Position numbers and translations under genes: made by a program
In this document: positions 51,362 through 59,950 of the stretch, piece after piece
Layout: the number at the start of each line of letters is the position of its first letter
Numbering within the stretch: position 1 is the stretch's first letter
Assembly (NCBI RefSeq): GCF_036013645.1
Contig: NZ_CP107869.1
Location: 3,472,001-3,536,000 of the forward strand
Origin: Streptomyces sp. NBC_00490
GTDB taxonomy: Bacteria > Actinomycetota > Actinomycetes > Streptomycetales > Streptomycetaceae
Length of the DNA stretch: 64,000 nt
Reading direction: 5' to 3'
Notes under the pieces: model-generated
Told to the model about the DNA's origin: nothing
The model's input: only the letters and a program-made list of their open reading frames with translations
Database searches by the model: none

Positions 51362-52653
51362 CTCTCTGCTCCCTCCGCGATCGCACGTCTGTTCCAAGGA
51401 CGGCACATTCCCATGAAACAGGCAAGCGCTACCAGTGCCGACACGACTTGGACCACGGCCATCGGTACGGCGGTGTCCTCCCCGGCGATCCCGACCAGCG
51501 GGGAGGCGATGGCCCCGATCAGGAAGGAGGAGGTGCCGAGCAGGGCGGAGGCCGAGCCCGCGGAGTGCTTGGTGCGCAGGAGGGCGAGGGACTGGGCGTT
51601 GGGGAGGGTGATGCCCATCGCCGACATCAGGACGAAGAGAGCGGCGGCCACGGCCACCAGACCGGGCTCGCCGAACACGCCCAGGGACATCAGCAACAGC
51701 GCGGTCGCGGCGGCGATGACGATGGCGAGCCCGGCGCCCAGCACCTTCTCCAGGCTGACCCGGCCGACCAGCACCTTGCCGTTGATCTGGCCGACGACGA
51801 CCAGGCCCACCGAGTTCAGCCCGAAGAGCAGGCTGAAGGTCTGCGGCGAGGCCCCGTAGATCTCCTGGATGACGAAGGGAGAGGCCGAGATGTACGCGAA
51901 CAGGGCGGCGAAGGCGAAGCCGCCCGCGAGCATGAAGCCGGTGAAGGGGAGGTCGGCGAGCAGGGCGCCCATGGACCGCAGGGCCGCGCCGACCCCGCCG
52001 ACATGGCGCCGCTCCACCGGGAGGGTCTCCGGCAGCCGGGCCCACACCAGCACGGCCAGCAGCGCGCCGACGACCGTCAGCACCACGAACACGCCCCGCC
52101 AGTCCGTCACCCGCAGGATCTGTCCGCCGATGACGGGCGCGACGATCGGGGCGACCCCGCCGATCAGCATCAGGGTGGAGAAGAAGCGGGCCATGGCCAC
52201 ACCGTCGTAGAGATCGCGTACGACGGCCCGCGCGATCACTATCCCGGCCGCGCCCGCCAGCCCCTGCGTCAGCCGGAAGGCGACCAGGGTCTCGACGGTG
52301 GGCGCCAGGGCGCACAGGGCGGTGGCGAGGACGTAGACGACCAGGCCGGCGAGCAGCGGGCCCCGGCGGCCCCAGCGGTCGCTCATCGGGCCGACCACGA
52401 GCTGGCCGAGGGCCATGCCGAGCAGACACGCGGTGAGGGTGAGTTGGACGGTCGCGGCGGACGCGTGCAGGGAGTTGGTGACCTCCGGGAGCGAGGGGAG
52501 GTACATGTCCATCGCCAGCGGAGGCGTGGCGGTCAGACCGCCGAGGGTGAGGGTGACGACCCAGCCGGTGCGGCGGGCGGCACGAGTGGGCGGCTGCGCC
52601 GGTGCCGCAGCCGCCTGTTCCAGGTCCGATGTCGATGCCCCGCTGTCGGGCAT
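51358..52653 (-). CDS. Bcr/CflA-family MFS drug exporter
   Basis: 431-residue major facilitator with 12 helices and the Bcr/CflA landmarks MDMYLPSLPEVTNSLHASAATVQLTLTACLLGMALGQLVVGPMSDRWGRRGPLLAG and GAAGIVIARAVVRDLYDG. The first ~40 residues are hydrophilic and Ala/Pro-rich. Exports antibiotics or sulphonamide-like drugs; the substrate is unknown. ATG 52653 follows GGGAGGGGC; an in-frame start 10 codons earlier is less likely. The serine hydrolase gene begins within its stop codon, suggesting the two work on one compound. Confidence 0.9.
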   Translation of the reverse strand: MPDSGASTSDLEQAAAAPAQPPTRAARRTGWVVTLTLGGLTATPPLAMDMYLPSLPEVTNSLHASAATVQLTLTACLLGMALGQLVVGPMSDRWGRRGPLLAGLVVYVLATALCALAPTVETLVAFRLTQGLAGAAGIVIARAVVRDLYDGVAMARFFSTLMLIGGVAPIVAPVIGGQILRVTDWRGVFVVLTVVGALLAVLVWARLPETLPVERRHVGGVGAALRSMGALLADLPFTGFMLAGGFAFAALFAYISASPFVIQEIYGASPQTFSLLFGLNSVGLVVVGQINGKVLVGRVSLEKVLGAGLAIVIAAATALLLMSLGVFGEPGLVAVAAALFVLMSAMGITLPNAQSLALLRTKHSAGSASALLGTSSFLIGAIASPLVGIAGEDTAVPMAVVQVVSALVALACFMGMCRPWNRRAIAEGAES

Positions 52654-52741
52654 GTGCCCCTCCCTCTGAATCCGATCCGCCACCTATGCTCTCAGCTCGT
52701 ACACAGTGGCGAGTGTCACGCGAGCGAGGATGGACGCGGGG

Positions 52742-53731
52742 ATGACGGAGCAGAGGGTGCGCTGGGGAATCCTGGCGACCGGTGGGATCGCGGCGGCGTT
52801 CACCGCCGACCTGGTGGATCTGCCGGACGCGGAGGTCGTGGCGGTGGCCTCGCGGAGCGAGGAGTCGGCGAAGACGTTCGCGGAGCGGTTCGGGATCGAG
52901 CGGGCGTACGGCGAGTGGGGCGCGCTGGCCGAGGACGCGGACATCGATGTCGTCTACGTCGCCACCCCGCACTCGGCGCACCGGGCGGCCGCCGGTCTGT
53001 GCCTGGAGGCCGGGCGCAACGTGCTGTGCGAGAAGGCGTTCACGCTGAACGCGCGCGAGGCGGAGGAACTGGTCGGGCTCGCGCGGGAGCGCGGGAGCTT
53101 CCTGATGGAAGCCATGTGGATGAACTGCAATCCCCTGATACGGCAGCTCAAGGCGCTGGTGGACGACGGCGCGATCGGCGAGGTGCGCAGCGTCCAGGCC
53201 GACTTCGGGCTGGCCGGGCCCTTCCCGCCCAGCCACCGTCTGCGCGACCCGGCACAGGGCGGCGGAGCGCTCCTCGACCTCGGTGTGTACCCGGTGTCGT
53301 TCGCCCAGCTGCTGCTCGGGGAGCCGTCGGACATCGCGGCCCGCGCGACGCTCTCCGACGAGGGCGTCGACCTCCAGACAGGCGCCCTGCTCTCCTACGA
53401 CAGCGGCGCGCTCGCCTCGGTGCACTGCTCGATCATCGGCGGTACGGCGACCTCGGCGTCGGTCACCGGTTCGCTGGGCCGCATCGACGTGCCGTACGGC
53501 TTCTTCTTCCCGGACCGGTTCGTGCTGCACCGGGACGGCCGTGACCCCGAGGAGTTCAAGGCCGAGGCCGGTCCCCGCAACAGCCTCAAGCACGAGGCCG
53601 TCGAGGTGATGCGCGCGCTGCGGGCCGGTGAGACCGAGTCGCCGCTCGTCCCGCTCGACGGCACGCTCGCGGTGATGCGGACGATGGACACGGTCCGCGA
53701 GCGCGTCGGGGTCCGCTACCCGGGGGAGTGA
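52742..53731 (+). CDS. Gfo/Idh/MocA-family oxidoreductase
   Basis: 329-residue NAD(P)-dependent sugar-type dehydrogenase. The N-terminal Rossmann fold begins VRWGILATGGIAAAFTADL; the family's second motif is VYVATPHSAHRAAAGLCLEAGRNVLCEKAFTLN, with the EKA/EKP lysine. The C-terminal beta-sheet domain has the GGGALLDLGVYPVSFAQLLLG segment. The substrate may be a sugar or polyol. ATG 52742 (an ATG 12 bp upstream is an alternative). An inverted repeat follows 3 bp after the stop and an SDR gene follows downstream. Confidence 0.88.
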   Translation: MTEQRVRWGILATGGIAAAFTADLVDLPDAEVVAVASRSEESAKTFAERFGIERAYGEWGALAEDADIDVVYVATPHSAHRAAAGLCLEAGRNVLCEKAFTLNAREAEELVGLARERGSFLMEAMWMNCNPLIRQLKALVDDGAIGEVRSVQADFGLAGPFPPSHRLRDPAQGGGALLDLGVYPVSFAQLLLGEPSDIAARATLSDEGVDLQTGALLSYDSGALASVHCSIIGGTATSASVTGSLGRIDVPYGFFFPDRFVLHRDGRDPEEFKAEAGPRNSLKHEAVEVMRALRAGETESPLVPLDGTLAVMRTMDTVRERVGVRYPGE

Positions 53732-53734
53732 GAC

Positions 53735-53770
53735 ATCCGTATCGCGGACTATTGATTCCGCATTACGGAT
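53735..53770. promoter_or_regulatory. Inverted repeat between oxidoreductase and SDR genes
   Basis: ATCCGTATCGCGGA (53735-53748) and TCCGCATTACGGAT (53757-53770) match as reverse complements at 12 of 14 positions with an 8-nt spacer. AT-richer than its surroundings and 21 bp before the SDR start, so operator is the likelier role, although it also follows the upstream gene's stop codon. Confidence 0.5.
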
Positions 53771-53791
53771 GGACCTCGTACGCTCCCTGCC

Positions 53792-54550
53792 ATGACTGAA
53801 CGTGGATCGAAGATCGCCGTCGTGACCGGCGCCGGCTCGGGCATCGGGCGGGCCGTCGCCGTGGAACTGCTCCGGGCGGGATGGTCCGTGGCGCTGGCGG
53901 GGCGCCGCACCGGGACACTGGAGGAGACGGCGGCGCTCGCACCCGAGCGTGCCGCCCTCGCCGTACGCACCGATGTCGCGCAACCCGACGACGTGGCGGC
54001 CCTGTTCGCCGCGACCGTGGAGCGGTTCGGGCGGGTGGACCTGCTGTTCAACAACGCGGGGACGTTCGGTCCCGGCGGGGTGCCCGTCGAGGAGCTGCCG
54101 TACGACGCGTGGCGGCACGTGGTGGACACCAATCTCAACGGGGCGTTCCTGTGCGCGCAGGCGGCGTACCGGCAGATGAAGGAGCAGGATCCGCAGGGCG
54201 GGCGGATCATCAACAACGGCTCGATCTCCGCCCATACGCCGCGTCCGCACTCCGTCGCCTACACCGCGACCAAGCACGCCCTGACCGGCCTCACCAAGTC
54301 GCTGTCCCTCGACGGGCGGCCGTACGGCATCGCGGTCGGGCAGATCGACATCGGGAACGCGGCGACCGACATGACCGCGCGGATGCAGACCGGTGCTCTG
54401 CAGGCCAACGGCGAGGTCGCGCCCGAGCCCGTGATGGACGTCGCGGATGTCGCGCGCACGGTGCGGCACATGGCGGAGCTGCCGCTGGGGGCGAACGTGC
54501 AGTTCGCGACCGTGCTGGCGACGGCGATGCCGTACGTCGGACGCGGTTGA
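53792..54550 (+). CDS. Short-chain dehydrogenase/reductase
   Basis: 252-residue classical [15 protein letters not shown] (NAD(P)-binding Gly motif), NNAG (residues ~88-91), catalytic Ser in [10 protein letters not shown] and the YTATK (Tyr-x-x-x-Lys) motif at about residue 155 are all present. AGRRTGT after beta-2 suggests NADP preference because of the Arg pair. Substrate unknown. The ATG lies 21 bp after a long inverted repeat. Not in an obvious operon with the MacB-type genes, which start 344 bp on. Confidence 0.9.
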   Translation: MTERGSKIAVVTGAGSGIGRAVAVELLRAGWSVALAGRRTGTLEETAALAPERAALAVRTDVAQPDDVAALFAATVERFGRVDLLFNNAGTFGPGGVPVEELPYDAWRHVVDTNLNGAFLCAQAAYRQMKEQDPQGGRIINNGSISAHTPRPHSVAYTATKHALTGLTKSLSLDGRPYGIAVGQIDIGNAATDMTARMQTGALQANGEVAPEPVMDVADVARTVRHMAELPLGANVQFATVLATAMPYVGRG

Positions 54551-54685
54551 GGGTTCAATCTGCACAACCGGAATATGAACATCCGGTCCATACGGGCCGG
54601 TGGCGGACTTATGCTCTACATCTCCTCCATCAGAGCTTCACATTTGGAACAGGGCACTTCCGCAGACCGAAACCGAGGGGGGAGA

Positions 54686-54767
54686 CGGCAGCCGTTCCAC
54701 CGCACCGGATGGGGGTGGGCTCCGCGCGGGACCGCGGAGTACACGCCGGTGGATGGAACGGCTGCCG
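54686..54767 (+). ncRNA. Nested hairpin in the leader of the MacB-type operon
   Basis: CGGCAGCCGTTCCA (54686-54699) pairs perfectly with TGGAACGGCTGCCG (54754-54767). Inside, CTCCGCG (54720-54726) pairs with CGCGGAG (54733-54739) around a 6-nt loop. The whole is an 82-nt structure in a 344-nt gene-free interval, just before three direct repeats. Could be a structured 5' leader, a small RNA, or the terminator of the SDR gene. No known riboswitch motif was recognised. Confidence 0.5.
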
Positions 54768-54824
54768 CACACTTTCTCAGCTCTCGCACATCCCTTCTCA
54801 GGCCTTGCACATCGCTTACTCACG
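54767..54824. promoter_or_regulatory. Three ~21-bp direct repeats before the MacB-type operon
   Basis: GCACACTTTCTCAG (54767), GCACATCCCTTCTCAG (54786) and GCACATCGCTTACTCACG (54807) are related; their CTCA ends fall at 54776, 54797 and 54819, 21 and 22 bp apart, i.e. two helical turns. A hairpin CAAGGT/ACCTTG (54836-54851) follows. They look like binding sites for a response regulator or similar activator upstream of the promoter. Confidence 0.45.
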
Positions 54825-54894
54825 GCTCCGCAATGCAAGGTCCCTACCTTGAGGCAGCGCCCACAGCGGGCGCCAAGAACCTCTGGGGAACGGG

Positions 54895-56364
54895 ATGTTT
54901 GGCATCTATCTCAAGCGCGAGCTGGGCCGGCGCAAGAAGGCCGCCCTGGTCATCGCACTGGGTCTGGCGCTCGGTATCGCGCTTGTCATCACCGTCAACT
55001 CGGTGTCGGCCGGCATGACTCAGGCTCAGGACAAGGTCCTGAAGTCGCTGTACGGCCTCGGCACCGACATGACGGTCACCAAGGCCAGGTCGGCACCGAC
55101 CGACAACAGCTCGGGCAGACCGAACTTCGAATTCGACGCCAGTTCCAACGACAGCGACGACAAGCAGAGCTCCGACCGTGTGATGACGCAGGGCGGCCAG
55201 GCCCTCAAGGCCGCGCTCGTCGCCAAGGTCTCCCAGCAGGAGGGCGTGGCGAACGCGGTCGGCGCGCTCACCCTGAACGTCACCAAGGTCGACGGCTCCT
55301 TCACCCAGGGCAAGGCGCAGTCCTCGACCGGCAGCAGCCAGTCCCAGGGCCAGGGCGGCCCCGGTGGCGGCAGCGGCGGCACCGGCACGGCGGCCCCCCA
55401 GGTGCAGGGCGGCGGCGCCTCGTTCGACGTGAACTCCTACTCGGTCGCCGGCGTCGACGTCACCGACCAGACCCTCGGCCCGCTGGCCGGCATGGAGATC
55501 ACCTCCGGCAAGACCTTCACGGCCGCGCAGACCGACGCGAAGGTCGTGGTGCTCAGCAAGTCCTACGCCAAGGAGAACTCGTACAAGGTCGGCAAGACCC
55601 TCAAGATCTCCGGCACCAAGTACACGATCATCGGTATCGCGACGGCCTCCAGCAGCGAGTCCACCACCGACGTCTACCTGCCGCTGAAGCAGGCCCAGAC
55701 GCTGGCCGACGCCAAGAACCAGGTCACCACGATCTACGTCAAGGCGACCGACTCCCAGCAGATCGACTCGGTCAAGTCGACCATCCAGAAGAACATCTCG
55801 GGTACGACGGTGACGACCTCGGCCGATCTCGCGGAGACCGTCTCGGGCTCCCTGTCCACCGCCTCCGACCTGGCGACCAGTGTCGGCAAGTGGCTGTCCA
55901 TCGCGGTGCTCGTCGCCGCCTTCCTGGTGGCCGCGCTGTTGACCTCCTCGGCGGTGTCCCGCCGGGTGCGTGAGTTCGGCACGCTCAAGGCGCTCGGCTG
56001 GCCGAGCCGCCGGGTGACCCGGCAGGTCGTCGGCGAGTCGATGGTGAACGGTCTGATCGGCGGCGCCCTCGGCATCGGCCTGGGACTCGCGGCCGCGTAC
56101 ACCGTCACCGCGATCAGCCCCAAGCTGACCGCGCAGCTCGGCAGTTCCGGCGGTGGCGGCATGGGCGGCGGCCCCGGCGGTGGCGGTCCGGGCGCGCAGG
56201 CCACGCAGAACACCATGGAGATCGCGCTGTCCGCGCCCGTCTCGCCGACCACCATCGCCCTCGCGGTGGGCCTGGCGGTGACCGGCGGGCTGATCGCCGG
56301 CGCGATGGGCGGCTGGCGCGCGTCCCGGATGCGGCCGGCGGACGCGCTGCGCAGCGTCTCCTAG
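54895..56364 (+). CDS. MacB/FtsX-type ABC transporter permease
   Basis: 489 residues. One N-terminal helix (residues ~17-38), a large extracytoplasmic MacB-like periplasmic domain (~40-320) with a Gly/Gln/Ser-rich insert (about 140-175), then three C-terminal helices with the FtsX core (REFGTLKALGWPSRRVTRQVVGESMVNGLIGGALGIGLGLAAAY). A second Gly-rich loop lies in GSSGGGGMGGGPGGGGPGAQ. Its partner is the following ATPase. Such systems move peptides or lipids or sense cell-wall stress. ATG 54895 follows CTGGGGAACGG. Confidence 0.9.
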   Translation: MFGIYLKRELGRRKKAALVIALGLALGIALVITVNSVSAGMTQAQDKVLKSLYGLGTDMTVTKARSAPTDNSSGRPNFEFDASSNDSDDKQSSDRVMTQGGQALKAALVAKVSQQEGVANAVGALTLNVTKVDGSFTQGKAQSSTGSSQSQGQGGPGGGSGGTGTAAPQVQGGGASFDVNSYSVAGVDVTDQTLGPLAGMEITSGKTFTAAQTDAKVVVLSKSYAKENSYKVGKTLKISGTKYTIIGIATASSSESTTDVYLPLKQAQTLADAKNQVTTIYVKATDSQQIDSVKSTIQKNISGTTVTTSADLAETVSGSLSTASDLATSVGKWLSIAVLVAAFLVAALLTSSAVSRRVREFGTLKALGWPSRRVTRQVVGESMVNGLIGGALGIGLGLAAAYTVTAISPKLTAQLGSSGGGGMGGGPGGGGPGAQATQNTMEIALSAPVSPTTIALAVGLAVTGGLIAGAMGGWRASRMRPADALRSVS

Positions 56365-56452
56365 AGCCGGGTCCGGCCCCCTTGAGCCGGGGTGCCGCGT
56401 CCGTTCCCCCCGGGCCGCGGCACCCCACCCCCTTACTGATGGAGAGCACCTC

Positions 56453-57151
56453 ATGTACAGACTGACCGGCGTCACCAAGCGCTACTCGCGGGGCAAGGAC
56501 ACGGTGGAGGCGCTGCGCGGCGTCGACCTCACCATCGAGGACGGCGACCAGCTCGTCATCCAGGGCCCCACCGGTGGCGGCAAGTCCACCCTGCTCCAGA
56601 TGATCGGCGGCCTGGACCGGCCGACCGAGGGCAGTGTCGAGCTGGACGGCGTCGACCTCGCGAAGATCAGCGAGGCGAAGCTGACCCGGCTGCGGGCGGA
56701 GAAGATCGGCATCATCTTCCAGTCCTTCAACCTCATTCCGACGCTCACCGCCCAGGAGAACGTCGAGACGGCCCTGGTCCCGCTCGGCGTGAAGCCGGCC
56801 GAGCGGCGCGAGCGGGCGGCGGAGGCGCTGCGTTCGGTCGGCCTCGGCGAGCGGCTCGGCCACGCGCCGTCCGAGCTGTCCGGCGGCCAGCAGCAGCGGG
56901 TCGCCATCGCCCGCGCGCTGGTGAAGAAGCCGAAGGTGCTCCTCGCCGACGAGCCCACGGGCAACCTCGACGAGGGCACCCGTGACGACATCATGGCGCT
57001 GCTGGAAGGGCTGTGGCATGAGTACGGGCTGACCTTCATCATGGTCACGCACGACTCGTCGATCGCCAGGAAGTCCCCGCGTCTGGCCACCATCAAGGCG
57101 GGTCAGATCACGTTGACCGAGCAGGCGCAGTCGTACGCGCAGCGCCACTGA
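56453..57151 (+). CDS. MacB/LolD-type ABC transporter ATP-binding protein
   Basis: 232-residue ATPase with the family's signature sequence [32 protein letters not shown] (Walker A), [19 protein letters not shown] (Q-loop), [32 protein letters not shown] (signature and Walker B), and MVTHD (switch His). Walker A has Gly for the more usual Ser (GPTGGGKS). ATG 56453 has GGAGAG 6 nt upstream, 88 bp after the permease. Forms a type VII ABC system with the permease; no accessory protein is encoded beside it. Confidence 0.93.
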   Translation: MYRLTGVTKRYSRGKDTVEALRGVDLTIEDGDQLVIQGPTGGGKSTLLQMIGGLDRPTEGSVELDGVDLAKISEAKLTRLRAEKIGIIFQSFNLIPTLTAQENVETALVPLGVKPAERRERAAEALRSVGLGERLGHAPSELSGGQQQRVAIARALVKKPKVLLADEPTGNLDEGTRDDIMALLEGLWHEYGLTFIMVTHDSSIARKSPRLATIKAGQITLTEQAQSYAQRH

Positions 57152-57178
57152 CCGCTGCCGTAGGGCCGGTTGGGCCGC

Positions 57179-58159
57179 TCACCGCTCCAGGATCTGGTTG
57201 ATCTCGGTCAACTGCTCGGCGGTCAGCGGCCCCTTCTCCATGGCGCCCGCGTTCTGTTCGGCCTGGGCGACGGAACGGAAGCCCGGGATCGGCACGGTGC
57301 GCGGACTGCGGGCCCAGATCCAGGCCAGGGCGCCCTGGGCGAGGGTGCGGCCGTTGCTGGTGAGGATGTCCTTGAGCGCGTCGACGCGGGCCAGCCAGTC
57401 GGGGTCAGCGCCGGCGCCGTCACTGAAGCCCGGCAGCCAGATCGGCGGCTTGCTGCGGATGTCACCGGCCTCCAGAGCGCCTTGCCGCCGGCCCGCCAGC
57501 AATCCCATCGCGAGAGGGCTGCGGTTGATGCTCGCCAGCTCCGACTCCTCGCACAGGGCCAGCATTTCGGGAGCGTCCTGGAAGACGTTGAGCGCGTGCT
57601 GCACGGCGGCACAGTGCGGGCCCTCGGCGAAGACGGCGGCGCGGGCCGGGTCGTCGGTGCTCCAGGCGTAGGCGCGGATGAGGCCTTCGCGCACGAACTC
57701 CTCGCACAGCTCGCGGAGTCGGGCGCCCTGCGCGGAGTGGGCGTGGGAGATGTGCAGTTGGTACAGGTCGACGTAGTCCGTGCCGAGGCGGGTGAGGGAG
57801 GCGGTCAGCGCCTCGCGGGCGTAGTCCGAGGTGGTGTCTTGCCCGTTGATGGTGCGGGTGTCCTCGTCGAAGAGGTTGCCCCACTTGGTGGCGACGACCA
57901 CGTCGGCGCGGCGCTTGCCGAGGGCACGGCCGAGGATCCGCTCGCTGTGCCCGGTGCCGTAGACGTCGGCGGTGTCGAAGAAGGTCACGCCGAGGTCGAG
58001 GGCGCGGCGGATCGCCCGTACGGACTCGTCGTCGTCGACCTTGCCCCAGCCGAGGGGGTTTCCGCTCAGGTCGGTCCACTCACCGCCGATGGCCCAGCAG
58101 CCGAAGCCGAGAGGGCTGACCTCTATGCCGCTACGGCCCAAAGTCCTGTTGGTCTCCAT
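57179..58159 (-). CDS. Aldo/keto reductase
   Basis: 326-residue NADPH-dependent AKR, TIM barrel. Catalytic set: Asp/Tyr in TFFDTADVYGTGHSERILGRAL, Lys in VVATKWGN, and His in DLYQLHISHAHS. NADP-binding C-terminal segment is VPIPGFRSVAQAEQNAGAM. Substrate unknown, likely small aldehydes or ketones. Start ATG 58159 at MET-NRTLGRSGIEVSPLGFG. The MacB-type ATPase gene converges with it across 27 bp; the SnoaL-like gene lies upstream on the same strand. Confidence 0.92.
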   Translation of the reverse strand: METNRTLGRSGIEVSPLGFGCWAIGGEWTDLSGNPLGWGKVDDDESVRAIRRALDLGVTFFDTADVYGTGHSERILGRALGKRRADVVVATKWGNLFDEDTRTINGQDTTSDYAREALTASLTRLGTDYVDLYQLHISHAHSAQGARLRELCEEFVREGLIRAYAWSTDDPARAAVFAEGPHCAAVQHALNVFQDAPEMLALCEESELASINRSPLAMGLLAGRRQGALEAGDIRSKPPIWLPGFSDGAGADPDWLARVDALKDILTSNGRTLAQGALAWIWARSPRTVPIPGFRSVAQAEQNAGAMEKGPLTAEQLTEINQILER

Positions 58160-58230
58160 GGGTCGAGACGCTAGGGCTTGGAGCGCGCTTCAGGGCAAGG
58201 GCTTTCTCTGAACCCGTCTGCCGGGCCTAG

Positions 58231-58554
58231 CTATGCCTGCCCGGTCTCGAATCGGGTGATCTTGTCGCCGTCCACCTCGAAGTGCCACTTGGTGCGCATC
58301 TCGCCCCAGGTGTCGTTGCTGTAGCGGGCGATGAGGTCGCGGCCGCCGCGGGACTCGTTGTCGACCTCCATGTGACCGTGGGAGGAGAAGATCTCCCGGT
58401 CGATCCAGTCGCCGAGGTCACGGTCGGAGCCGTCGTCCGACATCGTCGCGCCGGGGGCGAGGAGGGCCATGAAGCCGTCACGGTCGTGCGCGTTGACGGC
58501 GTTGACGAAGGCGCGGACCGCGGGGTCGCTGAGTTTGCCGGTCTGAATCGTCAT
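58231..58554 (-). CDS. SnoaL/NTF2-like small protein
   Basis: 107 residues, a single alpha+beta-barrel NTF2-like domain (AVRAFVNAVNAHDRDGFMALLAPGATMSDDGSDRDLGDWI ... EMRTKWHFEVDGDKITRFETGQA). Such proteins may be ligand-binding or polyketide-cyclase-like enzymes, or merely stress-related. ATG 58554 (an upstream in-frame start is 5 codons earlier). It is upstream of the aldo/keto reductase gene on the same strand with 71 bp between, so an operon is plausible. Confidence 0.82.
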   Translation of the reverse strand: MTIQTGKLSDPAVRAFVNAVNAHDRDGFMALLAPGATMSDDGSDRDLGDWIDREIFSSHGHMEVDNESRGGRDLIARYSNDTWGEMRTKWHFEVDGDKITRFETGQA

Positions 58555-58684
58555 GGCAGCCAGACTCACACCGCTCCCCCGGGCCCGCCACCCGAACGGC
58601 GGCGCGGGTGACTCCGGGAGGTGTCAGGAGTGCGACGGTGGAAACGCGAGGGGGATGTTCCGTCCATCTCTTACGGGAGCCATC

Positions 58685-59266
58685 GTGACCTCACACACCT
58701 CTTCCTACGACCGACGCGATCTGGGCCTGCTGTTGCTCCGGCTGGGTACCGGGGGTGTGCTGGCCGCCCACGGCGCGCAGAAGCTGTTCGGCTGGTTCGG
58801 CGGCCACGGCATCGAGGGGACCGGCCAGTTCATGGAGTCCGTCGGCTACTCCCCCGGCAAGGCGAGCGCCACCGCGGCGGGCCTCGCGGAGGCGGGCGGC
58901 GGCACACTGCTGGCCCTCGGCCTGGCGACACCAGCGGCGGGCGCGGCGGCGGCCGGCGCGATGGCGGGGGCGTCCACCGTCCACACGCCCAACGGCTTCT
59001 TCAACACCGAGGGCGGTTTCGAGTACGCGGCGAGCCTGGGCCTGGCGGCGACGGGCCTCGCCATCGCGGGCCCGGGACGTCTCTCCCTCGACCACGCCAT
59101 CGGGCACGTGTTCGACAAGGGGTGGATGGTGCCGACGGCCCTCGCGGTGACGGCGGCGGCCACGGCGGTGGTCGTGGGTTCACGCAACCGCAGGCTCCAG
59201 GAGAAGGAGCGGCAGGAGCAGGCGGAGCAGTTGAACGACCAGGAGGCGTTGTTCGGGGAGCAGTGA
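58685..59266 (+). CDS. DoxX-family membrane protein
   Basis: 193 residues with four hydrophobic helices in the DoxX arrangement: LGLLLLRLGTGGVLAAHGAQKLFGWFGGHGI (family N-terminal signature), ASATAAGLAEAGGGTLLALGLA, GAAAAGAMAGAS...NGFFNTEGGFEYAASLGLAATGLAI, and MVPTALAVTAAATAVVVG. C-terminal charged coiled segment. Members associate with oxidative-stress or thiol systems but the activity is unclear. GTG 58685 with GGGAG upstream; ATG 58655 is in frame. Confidence 0.85.
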   Translation: MTSHTSSYDRRDLGLLLLRLGTGGVLAAHGAQKLFGWFGGHGIEGTGQFMESVGYSPGKASATAAGLAEAGGGTLLALGLATPAAGAAAAGAMAGASTVHTPNGFFNTEGGFEYAASLGLAATGLAIAGPGRLSLDHAIGHVFDKGWMVPTALAVTAAATAVVVGSRNRRLQEKERQEQAEQLNDQEALFGEQ

Positions 59267-59463
59267 GGTGTTGTTGTTCGGGAAATAGGGACGGCACAGG
59301 GCGGCTGTAGGGGCACGGGCCGGGCCCGGAGGAGGACGCGCCGCCGGGCCGAAGGACGACGCAGGCGCGACGCAGGCCCAGCCATCTCTCGCTCGCCGTC
59401 ATCACCTTGGGGTTTCGCAGCCCGCACACAGTCACCTCCCGGCTTCCGCCTAGGATGACCCCC

Positions 59464-59880
59464 GTGAACGGCCCCGAGCACCACCCCGCACGACCGCCCC
59501 GGTGGCGGTGGCGGGCGCTGCTCGTGCTGGCGCTGCTGGCGGGGCTCATGGGCATGCACGCCCTGGCTCCCGGTGCCGCCGTAGCGGACGATCACCCGCA
59601 CGCCCCACCCGTGGCCACTGTCTCGATGTCCGCGGTCTCCGTGTCCGCCGTCCATGACGGATGCGCGGGCGAGGGCCACTGCGGCTCGGGCCACGTCTCG
59701 CACGCCGACGCCACCTGTGCGGCGGCCGCGGTGAGCGGTGGGCCGACGCTGCCCGCGCTCGTGCCCGACCCGGTCGCCATCGTCGTACGAGACGAATCAC
59801 CGCGCGCGTACGCCGGCTCCGACCCGGAAGGCGCCCGGGCGCCCCCGTCCCTCGCGGAACTCCAACTCCTGCGGATCTAG
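59464..59880 (+). CDS. Small exported His/Cys-containing protein (DUF6153-like)
   Basis: 138 residues from a GTG at 59464 (TAGGAT lies 7 bp upstream, so a leaderless start); an ATG at 59455 is also in frame. One N-terminal hydrophobic segment (ALLVLALLAGLMGMHALAPG) then an extracytoplasmic tail rich in His, Ala, Ser with three cysteines (HDGCAGEGHCGSGHVSHADATC), a possible metal site. It resembles the small proteins placed next to DUF305 lipoproteins in Streptomyces. The following gene encodes such a DUF305 lipoprotein 70 bp on. Confidence 0.72.
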   Translation: MNGPEHHPARPPRWRWRALLVLALLAGLMGMHALAPGAAVADDHPHAPPVATVSMSAVSVSAVHDGCAGEGHCGSGHVSHADATCAAAAVSGGPTLPALVPDPVAIVVRDESPRAYAGSDPEGARAPPSLAELQLLRI

Positions 59881-59950
59881 ACACCACGCCGCGCACCTCG
59901 GTGTGCGCATCGGCATGTCCAGATCCCTTTCTCTCAGCAGGAGTTCAAGC

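Noticed and set aside
50216..54565. A single 1449-residue open frame on the minus strand covering four genes
   Set aside because: Only its last part reads as a protein (serine hydrolase). The rest is the antisense of real genes on either strand, and is open because of high G+C.
54575..55018. Small genes in the MacB-type leader (for example a 147-residue frame)
   Set aside because: It runs over the hairpin and into the permease gene in a wrong frame, with irregular composition and no ribosome site.
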